This document shows positions 9,050 to 17,586 of a stretch of 64,000 nucleotides of DNA, one piece after another. Position numbers and translations under genes: made by a program. Source of the stretch: Prochlorococcus sp. AG-355-A18 (GTDB lineage: Bacteria; Cyanobacteriota; Cyanobacteriia; PCC-6307; Cyanobiaceae); NCBI GenBank assembly GCA_003280985.1, contig QCDH01000002.1, positions 62,001 through 126,000 on the forward strand, written 5' to 3'. How positions within the stretch are numbered: the first letter of the stretch is position 1; the number at the start of each line of letters is the position of its first letter. The notes under the pieces were generated by a model that was not told the DNA's origin, did no database searches, and saw only the letters and a list, made by a program, of their open reading frames with translations.

Positions 9050-9946
9050 TTATTTATTTTTCTCCTCAATCATTTTATGAATTATTGGAGTGAGAATTAG
9101 TTCCATTGCGAATCCCATTTTTCCTCCATTTACAACTATACTTGTTGGACTTGACATAAATGAATCATTAATCATTCCAAGCAAGTATTGAAAATCAATC
9201 CCCCATTTCTCTCTTGCCCCTTTTCTGAAATGTATGATCACAAAGCTCTCATCAGGAGTTGGGATATTCCTGCATATGAAAGGATTAGAAGTGTCAATTG
9301 TGGGAATTCTTTGGAAATTAATATCGGTTTTGCTGAATTGCGGGCATATATGATTTATATAATCAGGCATTCTTCTCAATATAGTATCTACAATGGTTTC
9401 CGCTGAGTAGCCTCTTTCTGCGTTATCTCTATGGATTTTTTGAATCCACTCTAAATTTGTTATCGGAACAACTCCAACAAGTAGATCAGCATAAGAGGCA
9501 ACATTGTATCCATCACCTTCTACCCCGCCATGCAAACCTTCATAAAAAAGTACATCTGTTCCCTCAGGAATATCTTCCCATGGAGTAAATTGCCCAGGTT
9601 CTAGGGATGTCCCAAGTCTTGTATTATGTTCTTCTGCTTCTTCAAGACTATGTAGATAATACCTTTTCTTTCCTCCTCCAGTTTCACCATAGATTTTAAA
9701 AAGTTCTTCTAGCTTGTCAAAAAGATTAGCCTCTGGACCAAAATGTGAGAAATTTTCACCTTTTGAAAGAGCGTCTGCCATAGCTTTTTTCATAGGCATT
9801 CTTTCAAATCTGTGGTAACTATCACCTTCAACAACTGCGGGAACAATATCTTCTCTGGCAAAAATATGCTCAAAGGCTCTTTTTACTGTACTTGTTCCTG
9901 CTCCTGAAGATCCTGTTACAGCAACTACTGGATGACGTTTTGACAT
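9050..9946 (-). CDS. prk: Phosphoribulokinase
   Basis: A 298-residue kinase with P-loop GSSGAGTST at 12-20 and the conserved EGDSYHRF (about 40-47) and FYEGLHGG segments. It phosphorylates ribulose 5-phosphate to ribulose 1,5-bisphosphate, the RuBisCO substrate, and so marks an autotroph using the Calvin cycle. It is shorter than the ~330-residue redox-regulated enzyme of freshwater cyanobacteria and plants, and it lacks their paired N-terminal regulatory Cys: there is no Cys before residue ~210. It is therefore probably the proteobacterial-like type, without thioredoxin or CP12 control at those positions (inference). Confidence 0.93.
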   Translation of the reverse strand: MSKRHPVVAVTGSSGAGTSTVKRAFEHIFAREDIVPAVVEGDSYHRFERMPMKKAMADALSKGENFSHFGPEANLFDKLEELFKIYGETGGGKKRYYLHSLEEAEEHNTRLGTSLEPGQFTPWEDIPEGTDVLFYEGLHGGVEGDGYNVASYADLLVGVVPITNLEWIQKIHRDNAERGYSAETIVDTILRRMPDYINHICPQFSKTDINFQRIPTIDTSNPFICRNIPTPDESFVIIHFRKGAREKWGIDFQYLLGMINDSFMSSPTSIVVNGGKMGFAMELILTPIIHKMIEEKNK

Positions 9947-10035
9947 TTTTTAAAAACAATATCTAATGATTCTGACAGGTCATATGCCAACTTTATGTTT
10001 TACTTAAAAATATTTTTTTATTTATTAATTTTTTT

Positions 10036-11109
10036 TTAAATTTCATCAATTATTTTATCTCCGATTTCACTGCAAGATAAAACTTCAGTAGACCCATCAG
10101 CTAAATCTGCTGTTCTAAATCCTTTTGATAAAACTTTATCAATGGCAGTTTCTAAATTTTCTGCAGCTTCTTCTTCATTTAATCCGATTTTTAACATCAT
10201 GGAAGCAGATAAAAGCATTGCAATAGGATTAGCTATGTTTTTACCAGCTATATCAGGAGCCGAACCATGAACAGGTTCAAAAACGCCTGGGCCATTATTG
10301 TTTAAAGAAGCAGATGGAAGCATACCAATAGAACCAGTTAACATTGCGGCTAAATCGCTTAAAATATCTCCAAATAAATTACTAGTTAAAATCACATCAA
10401 ATTGACCAGGATCTCTAACTAATTGCATTGCTGCATTATCAACGTACATATTGCTTAGAGATATATTTTTATCTTTTGAGGTGATATTTAAAACTGTATC
10501 TCTCCACAATTGACTAACCTCAAGAACGTTTGATTTATCAACAGAACATATTTTTTTATTTCTTTGGTTAGCAATTTTTATTGCTATTTCGGTTATTCTT
10601 TCTATTTCAGTCGAATCATAAACCATAGTATTGAAAGCTTTTGGGATTTTTGTATTTGTTATGTGTCCTCTTGGTTTTCCAAAATAAATTCCTCCTATTA
10701 ATTCTCTTACAACAATAAGATCTACATGCTCAACGATTTCTTTTTTTAATGTACTTGCATCTAATAGAGATTTTCTTATTTTGACAGGCCTGATATTTGC
10801 AAAAAGGTTTAGGGCAGATCTTAACTTTAGTAATCCACTTTCTGGCCTTAATTCTCTTGCAAGAGAATCATATTTAATATCTCCAACACATGCTAAAAGT
10901 ACTGCGTCACTTTTTTTACATTGATCTAGTGTCTCATCTGGAGCAGGAGTACCATATTTTTCATACGCTATCCCTCCAAATAATTTTTCAATAATCTCAA
11001 TATCGAAATTATGATTTTTTGATAGCTTTTTTAAAACTTTTTTTGAAACTTCTGAAATCTCTGGTCCAATTCCGTCTCCTGACAATAAAACAATCTTATA
11101 TTTCTTCAT
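10036..11109 (-). CDS. leuB: 3-isopropylmalate dehydrogenase
   Basis: A 357-residue decarboxylating dehydrogenase: LLSGDGIGPEI at about 8-18, the substrate-binding RPESGLLKLR, LIVVRELIGGIYFGKPRG, the metal-site NLFGDILSDLAAML, and the NAD-binding EPVHGSAPDIAGKNIANP. It oxidises 3-isopropylmalate to the leucine precursor 2-oxoisocaproate. Length and motifs are ordinary. lpxD lies 28 bases upstream on the same strand. Confidence 0.97.
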   Translation of the reverse strand: MKKYKIVLLSGDGIGPEISEVSKKVLKKLSKNHNFDIEIIEKLFGGIAYEKYGTPAPDETLDQCKKSDAVLLACVGDIKYDSLARELRPESGLLKLRSALNLFANIRPVKIRKSLLDASTLKKEIVEHVDLIVVRELIGGIYFGKPRGHITNTKIPKAFNTMVYDSTEIERITEIAIKIANQRNKKICSVDKSNVLEVSQLWRDTVLNITSKDKNISLSNMYVDNAAMQLVRDPGQFDVILTSNLFGDILSDLAAMLTGSIGMLPSASLNNNGPGVFEPVHGSAPDIAGKNIANPIAMLLSASMMLKIGLNEEEAAENLETAIDKVLSKGFRTADLADGSTEVLSCSEIGDKIIDEI

Positions 11110-11137
11110 TTAAATTTTTGTTTAATAGAACAATAAA

Positions 11138-12172
11138 TTATTGCTTGTCTAATTGTCTAAGTTTTTTTGCTAATTCTGGTAATTTTTTAAAAATACTTGA
11201 ACTCCTTAGCCATGATTTATTTTCCATCGCGGGGAAACCACTTATTACCTTGCCATCTTCAATGTCACAATGGATTCCGCATTTTGAACTCGCAATGACA
11301 TTATTACCAACTTTTACTCTATTATTGACTCCTACTTGCCCTGCCAAAATAACACCATCTCCAATATTTGCGCCTCCAGCGATACCAACTTGAGCTGCAA
11401 ATGCACAATTCTTTCCAATTTTTACGCCATGACCTATTTGTATTAAATTATCCAACTTTGTTCCCTCATCAATAAAAGTAAATCCAACTGCGGGTCTATC
11501 AATACAACAATTAGTTCCAATTTCTACAAAACTCATGATTTTAACACCACCTTTTTGCGGCATCTTTACCCATTTGCCATTTTCAGGAATAAAACCAAAT
11601 CCCTCTGATCCAATAACAGAATTTGAATTAATTACACAATTATTTTTTAGAGTGGTATTTTCGTAAATAACACAATTTGGATGAATTATATTATTATTTC
11701 CTATTTGAACATTGCCTAAAATTGATGATCCAGGAAGAATATGATTATTGTCTCCAATTACGGTATTTTCCCCAATATAGACATTAGGTCCAATATGGCA
11801 ATCTGCTCCAATTATTGCTGTTTTTTCTATTACTGCTGAAGCATGAATTCCTGGTTTGAAATTGATAGTTTTATATAAATAATCCAATAATTCTGCAAAT
11901 GCAATTCTTGGATTTTTAACGATTATGTTAGATATATTGAGTTTTTTTAGAGCACTAACGATTTCATCGTTGTTAGTAGTTATTATTGCTGAGGCTTTAG
12001 TTTGATCTAATTTTTCTTTAAGGATATTATTTTCCTCTAAAAAAGATATTTGATGTTTAACTGCAGCATCTAATGAGGCAGCATCATCTATATTTAAATC
12101 TTCGAAAATATTGGCACTAATAAAATTTGAATTTCCTTTTTTTATTAGATCAACTAAATCACTTAAAAGCAT
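11138..12172 (-). CDS. lpxD: UDP-3-O-(3-hydroxymyristoyl)glucosamine N-acyltransferase
   Basis: A 344-residue protein. The N-terminal uridine-binding domain is followed from about residue 105 by a long run of hexapeptide repeats (IGADCHIGPNVYIGENTVIG and more) that build a left-handed beta helix. GHGVKIGKNCAFAAQVG contains the catalytic-type His. LpxD adds the second acyl chain in lipid A synthesis, so the organism makes an LPS-type outer membrane. It sits between proB and leuB with short spacers. Confidence 0.94.
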   Translation of the reverse strand: MLLSDLVDLIKKGNSNFISANIFEDLNIDDAASLDAAVKHQISFLEENNILKEKLDQTKASAIITTNNDEIVSALKKLNISNIIVKNPRIAFAELLDYLYKTINFKPGIHASAVIEKTAIIGADCHIGPNVYIGENTVIGDNNHILPGSSILGNVQIGNNNIIHPNCVIYENTTLKNNCVINSNSVIGSEGFGFIPENGKWVKMPQKGGVKIMSFVEIGTNCCIDRPAVGFTFIDEGTKLDNLIQIGHGVKIGKNCAFAAQVGIAGGANIGDGVILAGQVGVNNRVKVGNNVIASSKCGIHCDIEDGKVISGFPAMENKSWLRSSSIFKKLPELAKKLRQLDKQ

Positions 12173-12191
12173 TTTTCAGTTTTAATTTTTT

Positions 12192-13274
12192 CTAAGAGAG
12201 AGCAAGAACATCTCTATGAACGACAATTATCGAGGAGTTGTTATTTTCTTTATTATTTAAGATACTTCTTAATTTGTCGCTACTTATTGATACTAAACCT
12301 TTTGCAACTTCTTTATCATTTGTATTTACGATTTTAACTGCCTGATTAATCGTAAAGTTTCCTTCTACATTCTTAACACCAACCGCTAAAAGTGAGGCAC
12401 CTTTTTTTTTAATTGCAAAAGAAGCGCCATCATCTAAAGTAATTTTCCCTACTGTTTGAATTGCGTGTGAAAGCCAACTTTTTTTGTTTCCAATAGGTTT
12501 TTCTACTGGATAAAATAAAGTTCCAATTTTATTATCATTAAATATTTCAATTAAGTTTTTTTTATTAGTTCCATCAACTAGTTGGACTTCGACTCCTCCT
12601 TTTGTTGCTATTTCTGCAGAAATTAATTTTGTAGAAATTCCTCCTGTTCCCCATTCATTATTTGAGTTTTGAATATTTTTATCTTTAATTTCCTTTAATT
12701 CACTATTATGAACTTCTTTAATAGGTTGCGCATCTTTATTATTACGTGGATCTTTTGAGTATAGATTTTCAATATCGGTTAATAAAATAAGCTTGTTAGC
12801 ATTTATAGCCAAGGCAACTAAAGCAGAGAGGGTATCATTATCTCCATATTTAAGCTCTTCATTTGCTACGGTATCATTTTCATTTACTATTGGAATAACA
12901 TTCAAATCGATTAATCTTTTTAAAGTTTTAGAAGCGTTATTAAAGGATTCTCGTGAATTGAAATCAGCTTTAGTTATTAAAATTTGAGCAATATTAAGAC
13001 CTAATTTATTAAATACTTTATCGTATAAGGACATTAAATTAACTTGACCTACTGCAGCAGTAGCTTGAAGGGTACTTAAATCATTTGGTCTTGTTTTAAT
13101 ATTTAACTTTTGGCAACCTAATCCAACGGCTCCACTAGTTACTAAAATTAACTTGTTTCCTTTTGAAAGAAAACTTGTAAAGGATCTAGAAAGGTTTTCA
13201 ATAACTTCTTCTGTAGATAGTTTCTCTGTTCCTCTTAAAATACTAGTACCAATTTTTATAACCCAAGTTTTCAT
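12192..13274 (-). CDS. proB: Glutamate 5-kinase
   Basis: A 360-residue kinase: VIKIGTSIL at the start, [10 protein letters not shown] near 43-52, [21 protein letters not shown] near 133-153, and [10 protein letters not shown] later. Residues about 275-355 form a C-terminal PUA domain. It makes gamma-glutamyl phosphate, the first step of proline synthesis. Its start codon overlaps by 4 bases the stop of the upstream YqeG-like phosphatase gene, so translation is probably coupled. Confidence 0.96.
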   Translation of the reverse strand: MKTWVIKIGTSILRGTEKLSTEEVIENLSRSFTSFLSKGNKLILVTSGAVGLGCQKLNIKTRPNDLSTLQATAAVGQVNLMSLYDKVFNKLGLNIAQILITKADFNSRESFNNASKTLKRLIDLNVIPIVNENDTVANEELKYGDNDTLSALVALAINANKLILLTDIENLYSKDPRNNKDAQPIKEVHNSELKEIKDKNIQNSNNEWGTGGISTKLISAEIATKGGVEVQLVDGTNKKNLIEIFNDNKIGTLFYPVEKPIGNKKSWLSHAIQTVGKITLDDGASFAIKKKGASLLAVGVKNVEGNFTINQAVKIVNTNDKEVAKGLVSISSDKLRSILNNKENNNSSIIVVHRDVLALS

Positions 13275-13765
13275 TTTATAAAATGAGAAATTAATTTTTC
13301 TATTGTCAAAGTTAAATTAAATTTTATAGGCAGGCCATCTCTATTTAATCTCTTAACTAATATTGTTTTTATATCACATCTATTCCCAACAACAATATCT
13401 GTAAAAATTCTGTCGCCAAGAATGGCTATATTTTTTGGCTCTCTGCCAATTTCTTTGATAGCAGACAAAGTTACTTTTTTTCTAGGTTTTGATGCATTGT
13501 ATTTATAACTTAAATTTAATTCTTTCGCTATTTTTTCGATTCTTTTTTTTGATGGATTATTACTTATTAGATATAAGGAGAAAAGTTTTTTAGATTCTAT
13601 TATCCAATTTTTTACAGCTTTTGGGATCATATTTGATTTTCTATTTACTAGAGTCCCATCCACGTCTAGCAATAAAGAATTAATTCCTTTTTTTTTCAAC
13701 TCAGATTGAGAAATATTATATATTGGTAAGTTTGAATCCCAATTGATATTTAGGATAGATCTCAT
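13271..13765 (-). CDS. YqeG-family HAD-IIIA phosphatase
   Basis: A 164-residue HAD-superfamily protein. Motif I is LLLDVDGTL with Asp34 and Asp36, motif II is the LISNNPS segment, and motif III/IV is [12 protein letters not shown]. The cap is minimal, as in the HAD-IIIA group. The substrate of the YqeG family in cyanobacteria is uncertain; related proteins act on phosphatidylglycerophosphate in plastids and mitochondria, which is interesting because pgsA lies in the same window. It overlaps proB by 4 bases. Confidence 0.85.
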   Translation of the reverse strand: MRSILNINWDSNLPIYNISQSELKKKGINSLLLDVDGTLVNRKSNMIPKAVKNWIIESKKLFSLYLISNNPSKKRIEKIAKELNLSYKYNASKPRKKVTLSAIKEIGREPKNIAILGDRIFTDIVVGNRCDIKTILVKRLNRDGLPIKFNLTLTIEKLISHFIK

Positions 13766-13770
13766 TTATT

Positions 13771-14307
13771 TTAAGAACTACTTTTTTCAAGCTCAGTTTC
13801 AATCAAAGGTTGAATTTTATCGAACTCATCATCTTCAACTAATAAGACACCTTTGTCTTTTAATTTACCAACAATAAAAAAAGGATCTAGTGGTATATAT
13901 AAGCCATATTCTTGGTCAAAAAGATTAAAGTTAACTAGCAATTCATAACTCTCACTATCATCATCGACGTAATCTTCTTCTAATTCATCGTAAATTGGTT
14001 CTTCAAGTTCTCCTGATACTGTTAATGTAACTGCTGATCTGATAAGTCTTAAATCATGTTCTTGAAGGACAGCTTCAGCATTTTTTAGTATTTGTTCATT
14101 TTTATCTATTTTCTCAATTAGTTCAGGTTCATCTTTTTCATTTATCTTAAAAAGACTTACTGGTGTATCAACTGGCGTTAATAAAGCATATTCTTGGCCT
14201 TCAACACTTACTAATTGTTCAAGATAACAAAATAGCTCGTTTCCATTTGAGTCATTTAATAAAAGAGTCTGTGCATCATAATTATCATTTGAATTGGCTT
14301 CTTTCAT
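13771..14307 (-). CDS. DUF3727-domain protein
   Basis: A 178-residue acidic soluble protein. The first part (TLLLNDSNGNELFCYLEQLVSVEGQEYALLTPVDTP, read in pieces) looks like the DUF1292/DUF3727 beta domain shared by cyanobacteria and plastids. A second copy-like beta region, FNLFDQEYGLYIPLDPFFIVG, follows an acidic linker (EELEEDYVDDDSE). No catalytic residues are evident. It lies 5 bases upstream of the YqeG-like gene and close to ruvX; function unknown. Confidence 0.8.
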   Translation of the reverse strand: MKEANSNDNYDAQTLLLNDSNGNELFCYLEQLVSVEGQEYALLTPVDTPVSLFKINEKDEPELIEKIDKNEQILKNAEAVLQEHDLRLIRSAVTLTVSGELEEPIYDELEEDYVDDDSESYELLVNFNLFDQEYGLYIPLDPFFIVGKLKDKGVLLVEDDEFDKIQPLIETELEKSSS

Positions 14308-14333
14308 TTAAAAATTATTTATCCTTTTTAATA

Positions 14334-14795
14334 CTAATATTTTATCTGACGTTTACCAGCTATTTCTTCTAATTCAGGACCTTCTTCGATCCATTGTTCA
14401 AGTATTATTTTTGCTGAAAAACTATCAATCAATCCGGATTTATCTTTTTTTATTCCAAATCTTTCTGAAGATTCCCAAGTTGAACTATGTTCGTTGACAT
14501 AAGAAAATGGAAGCTTTAATTCATTTGAAAGTAATTGACCGTAATTTTTACAGTCAATAGCTTGAGTGGTCATTTTACCTTTTTCATCTAGCGGAATACC
14601 CACAATAAAACCAGTCAAATTAAAATCATTTATATAATTTCTAATGATTTTAATCTCTTGATTATTTTCAAATCGTTTTACTGCTGGAAGTATATTTGAT
14701 GTTATGCAGAGAGGATCACAATAAGCTAATCCTATTCTTTTGGTACCTATATCCAAACTCAAAATTGACTTGGGCTTCGGTTTGCAAAATTTCAC
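14334..14795 (-). CDS. ruvX: YqgF/RuvX-family RNase H-fold nuclease
   Basis: A 153-residue protein with [15 protein letters not shown] (about 13-27), the first Asp of the RNase H fold, [12 protein letters not shown], and [11 protein letters not shown], which carries the second acidic residue. The family is described as a putative Holliday junction resolvase and as a pre-16S rRNA 5' maturation nuclease. Its start overlaps the stop of the upstream GNAT-like gene by 4 bases (ATG within the preceding frame's end), so the pair is co-translated. Confidence 0.9.
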   Translation of the reverse strand: MKFCKPKPKSILSLDIGTKRIGLAYCDPLCITSNILPAVKRFENNQEIKIIRNYINDFNLTGFIVGIPLDEKGKMTTQAIDCKNYGQLLSNELKLPFSYVNEHSSTWESSERFGIKKDKSGLIDSFSAKIILEQWIEEGPELEEIAGKRQIKY

Positions 14796-15847
14796 TTTGT
14801 TTTTAATGGAAAAGGAGATGGATATGGATTACCTTGTGGACTTAATTTTTCAAAGATTGATTCCAACGATTGATTTATTATATTTACTTGTTTGGCTTCA
14901 TTCTTAATTATTGTATTCCTAATAAGAATTATTTCTTGATTTTTTTCTTTGATATTACACTCTTCAAGAAAAACATTTAATTGAGAATTTTCTTTATAGG
15001 TTTTTAAATATGAAACAGGTGATTTTTCAAAAAATCTTTTTATAAATTCTTTTAAAATAGAATTGAATCTCTTATCCCAATATCTACTAATAGTTAAAGT
15101 ATAAATTTCCTCATTTTGATAATTAATATCTTTTAAAATTGTACATAAAACTGAATTTTCATATATTAAGGCACCACTCTTAGAGTTATTTCTTTTAAGA
15201 ATGTCGTCTTGATCAAAATCTAAAATATTTCTTATTAAGTGAGATTGATTTGATCTTATGAAATTAACTATTTTTAATATATTTTGTTTATTAATGTTTT
15301 GGAATTCATTAATTAATGTATAGGCATTGGTATTTTGATTTTTAGGTTTATTTAGGTCAGAACCATCCCAAAGGATTATCTCTCCTAAAGGTTGAAAGCC
15401 TAATTCTCTTGCGTTTGATATGAGGTCAACATTATTTATATCTGAATTAATTATCCAACTTGAAGTTTTGATTTCTTTTATTGAGATGGATTTTTTTATC
15501 AATCCTAAAGTTAATTGTTTATCGGTTAAAGAACACTTGCTTTTGATCAACTTGGGCTTACATATTTTTAAGCAAGTCTCTTTTTTGTTTAAAGGAAAAA
15601 TATTCAAATAACCAATGATTTCGTTTCCATATATAGCAATTATGCATTTATTTTTATTTTTCTTAAGATTATTCAAGAAGATTTTTAAGTCATCAAAGGT
15701 ATTGATAATTGCCATTTTTAAAAACCAATTATTCAATTCCTTATTTTTAATATCTATTAAAAGATTAATGTGCCGTATATGGAGTTCTTCAAAAGTTACT
15801 TCCATTCCTTTTTTAGATTGAAAAGAATAAGAGGTATCTTTTTTCAT
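14792..15847 (-). CDS. GNAT-like hypothetical protein (351 aa)
   Basis: A 351-residue Lys/Asn/Ile-rich protein. Residues about 15-160 show the rhythm of an acetyltransferase fold ([17 protein letters not shown], then [19 protein letters not shown], then [15 protein letters not shown]), and a second similar block spans about 195-320. It could be a tandem GNAT, but I see no clear acetyl-CoA Q/RxxGxG/A loop, so the call is weak. It ends within the ruvX start and begins 1 base after the F420-ligase-like gene ends, inside a tightly packed minus-strand run. Confidence 0.65.
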   Translation of the reverse strand: MKKDTSYSFQSKKGMEVTFEELHIRHINLLIDIKNKELNNWFLKMAIINTFDDLKIFLNNLKKNKNKCIIAIYGNEIIGYLNIFPLNKKETCLKICKPKLIKSKCSLTDKQLTLGLIKKSISIKEIKTSSWIINSDINNVDLISNARELGFQPLGEIILWDGSDLNKPKNQNTNAYTLINEFQNINKQNILKIVNFIRSNQSHLIRNILDFDQDDILKRNNSKSGALIYENSVLCTILKDINYQNEEIYTLTISRYWDKRFNSILKEFIKRFFEKSPVSYLKTYKENSQLNVFLEECNIKEKNQEIILIRNTIIKNEAKQVNIINQSLESIFEKLSPQGNPYPSPFPLKTK

Positions 15848-17014
15848 TTACTTTTTTTCTCTTATTAATACTATAGGGGTTTTTTCATCTCCATTGCCAG
15901 CTGGATTAGATAATAAGTTTTTTTTAAGTATTTTATTTACTTTTTTATTTGAACTTGCTAAGACTTTCACACCTCCAAGATCATTAACATCGACAACTGC
16001 AACATCTATATTTAGATAGTTCGAGACCTCCTTACAAAATAAATCCGCATTGAGAGGACCCATGACTATACTCTTGTCGTAAGGTGTAACTGTGCCGCTT
16101 ATATCATCAATGAGGGATGATTCTGAACCAGTTAACCTATAAAAAATACCTTTAATCCCAACTAATTTGAAGAGATATCCAACAAATAGTGCAAAGGTTA
16201 TTCTTGTGACACCGATTCTATTTATTAATAATTGCATCCCGCAAGCTGTTGCGAGACTGCTTGTAGGGTGAAAAAAATAACATAAAGCTTTCGAAAATAA
16301 ACTATATTCTAAATTTTGAGGGGAAATATATCTATTTTGCATAATCGCTAGCGGACTCTCACCGATAGTTAAAATATCATTTTTTTCTACAATTCCTTTG
16401 CAGTATTCAATCACAGTATTTACGGGGTTATCAAAGCAACCAAGTAAATCAGTTTTAATAGCAAGTGCTTTATATTTATTATTGATTGGAATTTCAAAAA
16501 CTTCTTTCGGCTTTTGTTTTTGACCATCTAAATTGATTAAGAAACAATCCTTATTATTTGAAATACCAAAATGTCCATAGTTCTCCCAATATATTTTTAA
16601 CCATAGATATTTTATTTTTTTTCTAAAATTATCATTGCTAAATTTATATATGATTCTTACAAATAATTCTGAATTTGACTTGATAATTGTTGTTGGCCAG
16701 TAATTATTTAAATTCTTAATTTTATTATTTTCATATATGTAAATATCTTGTTGATAATTAAAATTTTGGCAATATTCGTTACCTTTACTTTTAAAACAAT
16801 CTAACTCAAAATTTATATTAGAAACCATCGTCTCTTTAGTTTTACTTTTATTAGTTATTTTTAAATCAATAATTAATTCGTTTAAACCATCCTTTTTTTT
16901 GATTTTGTAATTTATAGGTACCAGATTTAACTTTGATTTGGGTGAGTTTTTAATATATAAATCTGAAATAATTAAAAAAATTAAAAGAACTAAGAAGATA
17001 TTTATTAATATCAT
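15848..17014 (-). CDS. Membrane-anchored F420-0:gamma-glutamyl-ligase-like protein (CofE fold)
   Basis: A 388-residue protein. Residues 2-22 (ILINIFLVLLIFLIISDLYI) form an N-terminal membrane anchor, followed by about 140 residues of variable beta-rich sequence. The C-terminal 220 residues match the F420-0:gamma-glutamyl ligase (CofE/FbiB N-domain) family: DILTIGESPLAIMQNR, IDDISGTVTPYD, AVVDVNDLGGVKVLASS and NPAGNGDEKTPIVLI. CofE adds glutamate to F420-0. No other F420 gene is seen here, so a different glutamylation substrate is possible. The neighbours are a thioredoxin-like exported protein and DUF3685. Confidence 0.78.
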   Translation of the reverse strand: MILINIFLVLLIFLIISDLYIKNSPKSKLNLVPINYKIKKKDGLNELIIDLKITNKSKTKETMVSNINFELDCFKSKGNEYCQNFNYQQDIYIYENNKIKNLNNYWPTTIIKSNSELFVRIIYKFSNDNFRKKIKYLWLKIYWENYGHFGISNNKDCFLINLDGQKQKPKEVFEIPINNKYKALAIKTDLLGCFDNPVNTVIEYCKGIVEKNDILTIGESPLAIMQNRYISPQNLEYSLFSKALCYFFHPTSSLATACGMQLLINRIGVTRITFALFVGYLFKLVGIKGIFYRLTGSESSLIDDISGTVTPYDKSIVMGPLNADLFCKEVSNYLNIDVAVVDVNDLGGVKVLASSNKKVNKILKKNLLSNPAGNGDEKTPIVLIREKK

Positions 17015-17020
17015 TTTTTT

Positions 17021-17572
17021 TTAATCAATTTTTGTTTTTATTTTTTTTTCAGAAATGATACTGTTGTATTCATTAAAACTTTCTACAGAAAATGTCGTTT
17101 CTTCTATATCAATTCCCTTTAGTTCTCCAATAACTTTGTTTAATTCATCGATATTAATCATTCCATTTTTATCAAATTTAACTTCACCATCACCATTTAA
17201 AATAATGGTTTGTGGAATTAATCCGTTCCAATAATAATTAGGTTCATTTCTAAGATCAGACTTTTCTTTATCCTGTAATTCATCAGTAGTTAGAGCAATG
17301 ATATCTATATTATTTCTCCATATCAAATCTAAACCGGATATTATCGGAGCCATAGCTTTACTATCCGAGCTGTCGTCAAGATAAAAAAATAAAACTGCAA
17401 CTCTTTTATTTTTTAATGATTCCTGAAGAGTTGACTGGGGAGGAACAATAGCCCCATTACCTGCGTATATTGGGAAAATGTTGCCATCGTAACTATCAGT
17501 ATCTCTAGAGGCATTTGCTTTTAATGGGCTTAAAAAAATTAATGCTATCAGGATCCATTGAATTATTTTCAT
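17021..17572 (-). CDS. Exported thioredoxin-fold protein lacking the CxxC motif
   Basis: A 183-residue protein with a signal peptide at 1-21 (IIQWILIALIFLSPLKANA). The mature part has a thioredoxin-like fold: VAVLFFYLDDSSDSKAMAP, where the CxxC would be, then IDIIALTTDE and the cis-Pro-like LIPQTIILNGDGEV. There is no Cys in the whole mature protein, so it cannot be a disulfide oxidoreductase. It resembles a cyanobacterial family that I recall as linked to photosystem I accumulation in thylakoids, but that link is from memory. It is packed between the F420-ligase-like and DUF3685 genes. Confidence 0.78.
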   Translation of the reverse strand: MKIIQWILIALIFLSPLKANASRDTDSYDGNIFPIYAGNGAIVPPQSTLQESLKNKRVAVLFFYLDDSSDSKAMAPIISGLDLIWRNNIDIIALTTDELQDKEKSDLRNEPNYYWNGLIPQTIILNGDGEVKFDKNGMINIDELNKVIGELKGIDIEETTFSVESFNEYNSIISEKKIKTKID

Positions 17573-17586
17573 TAAAGTTTAATAAC

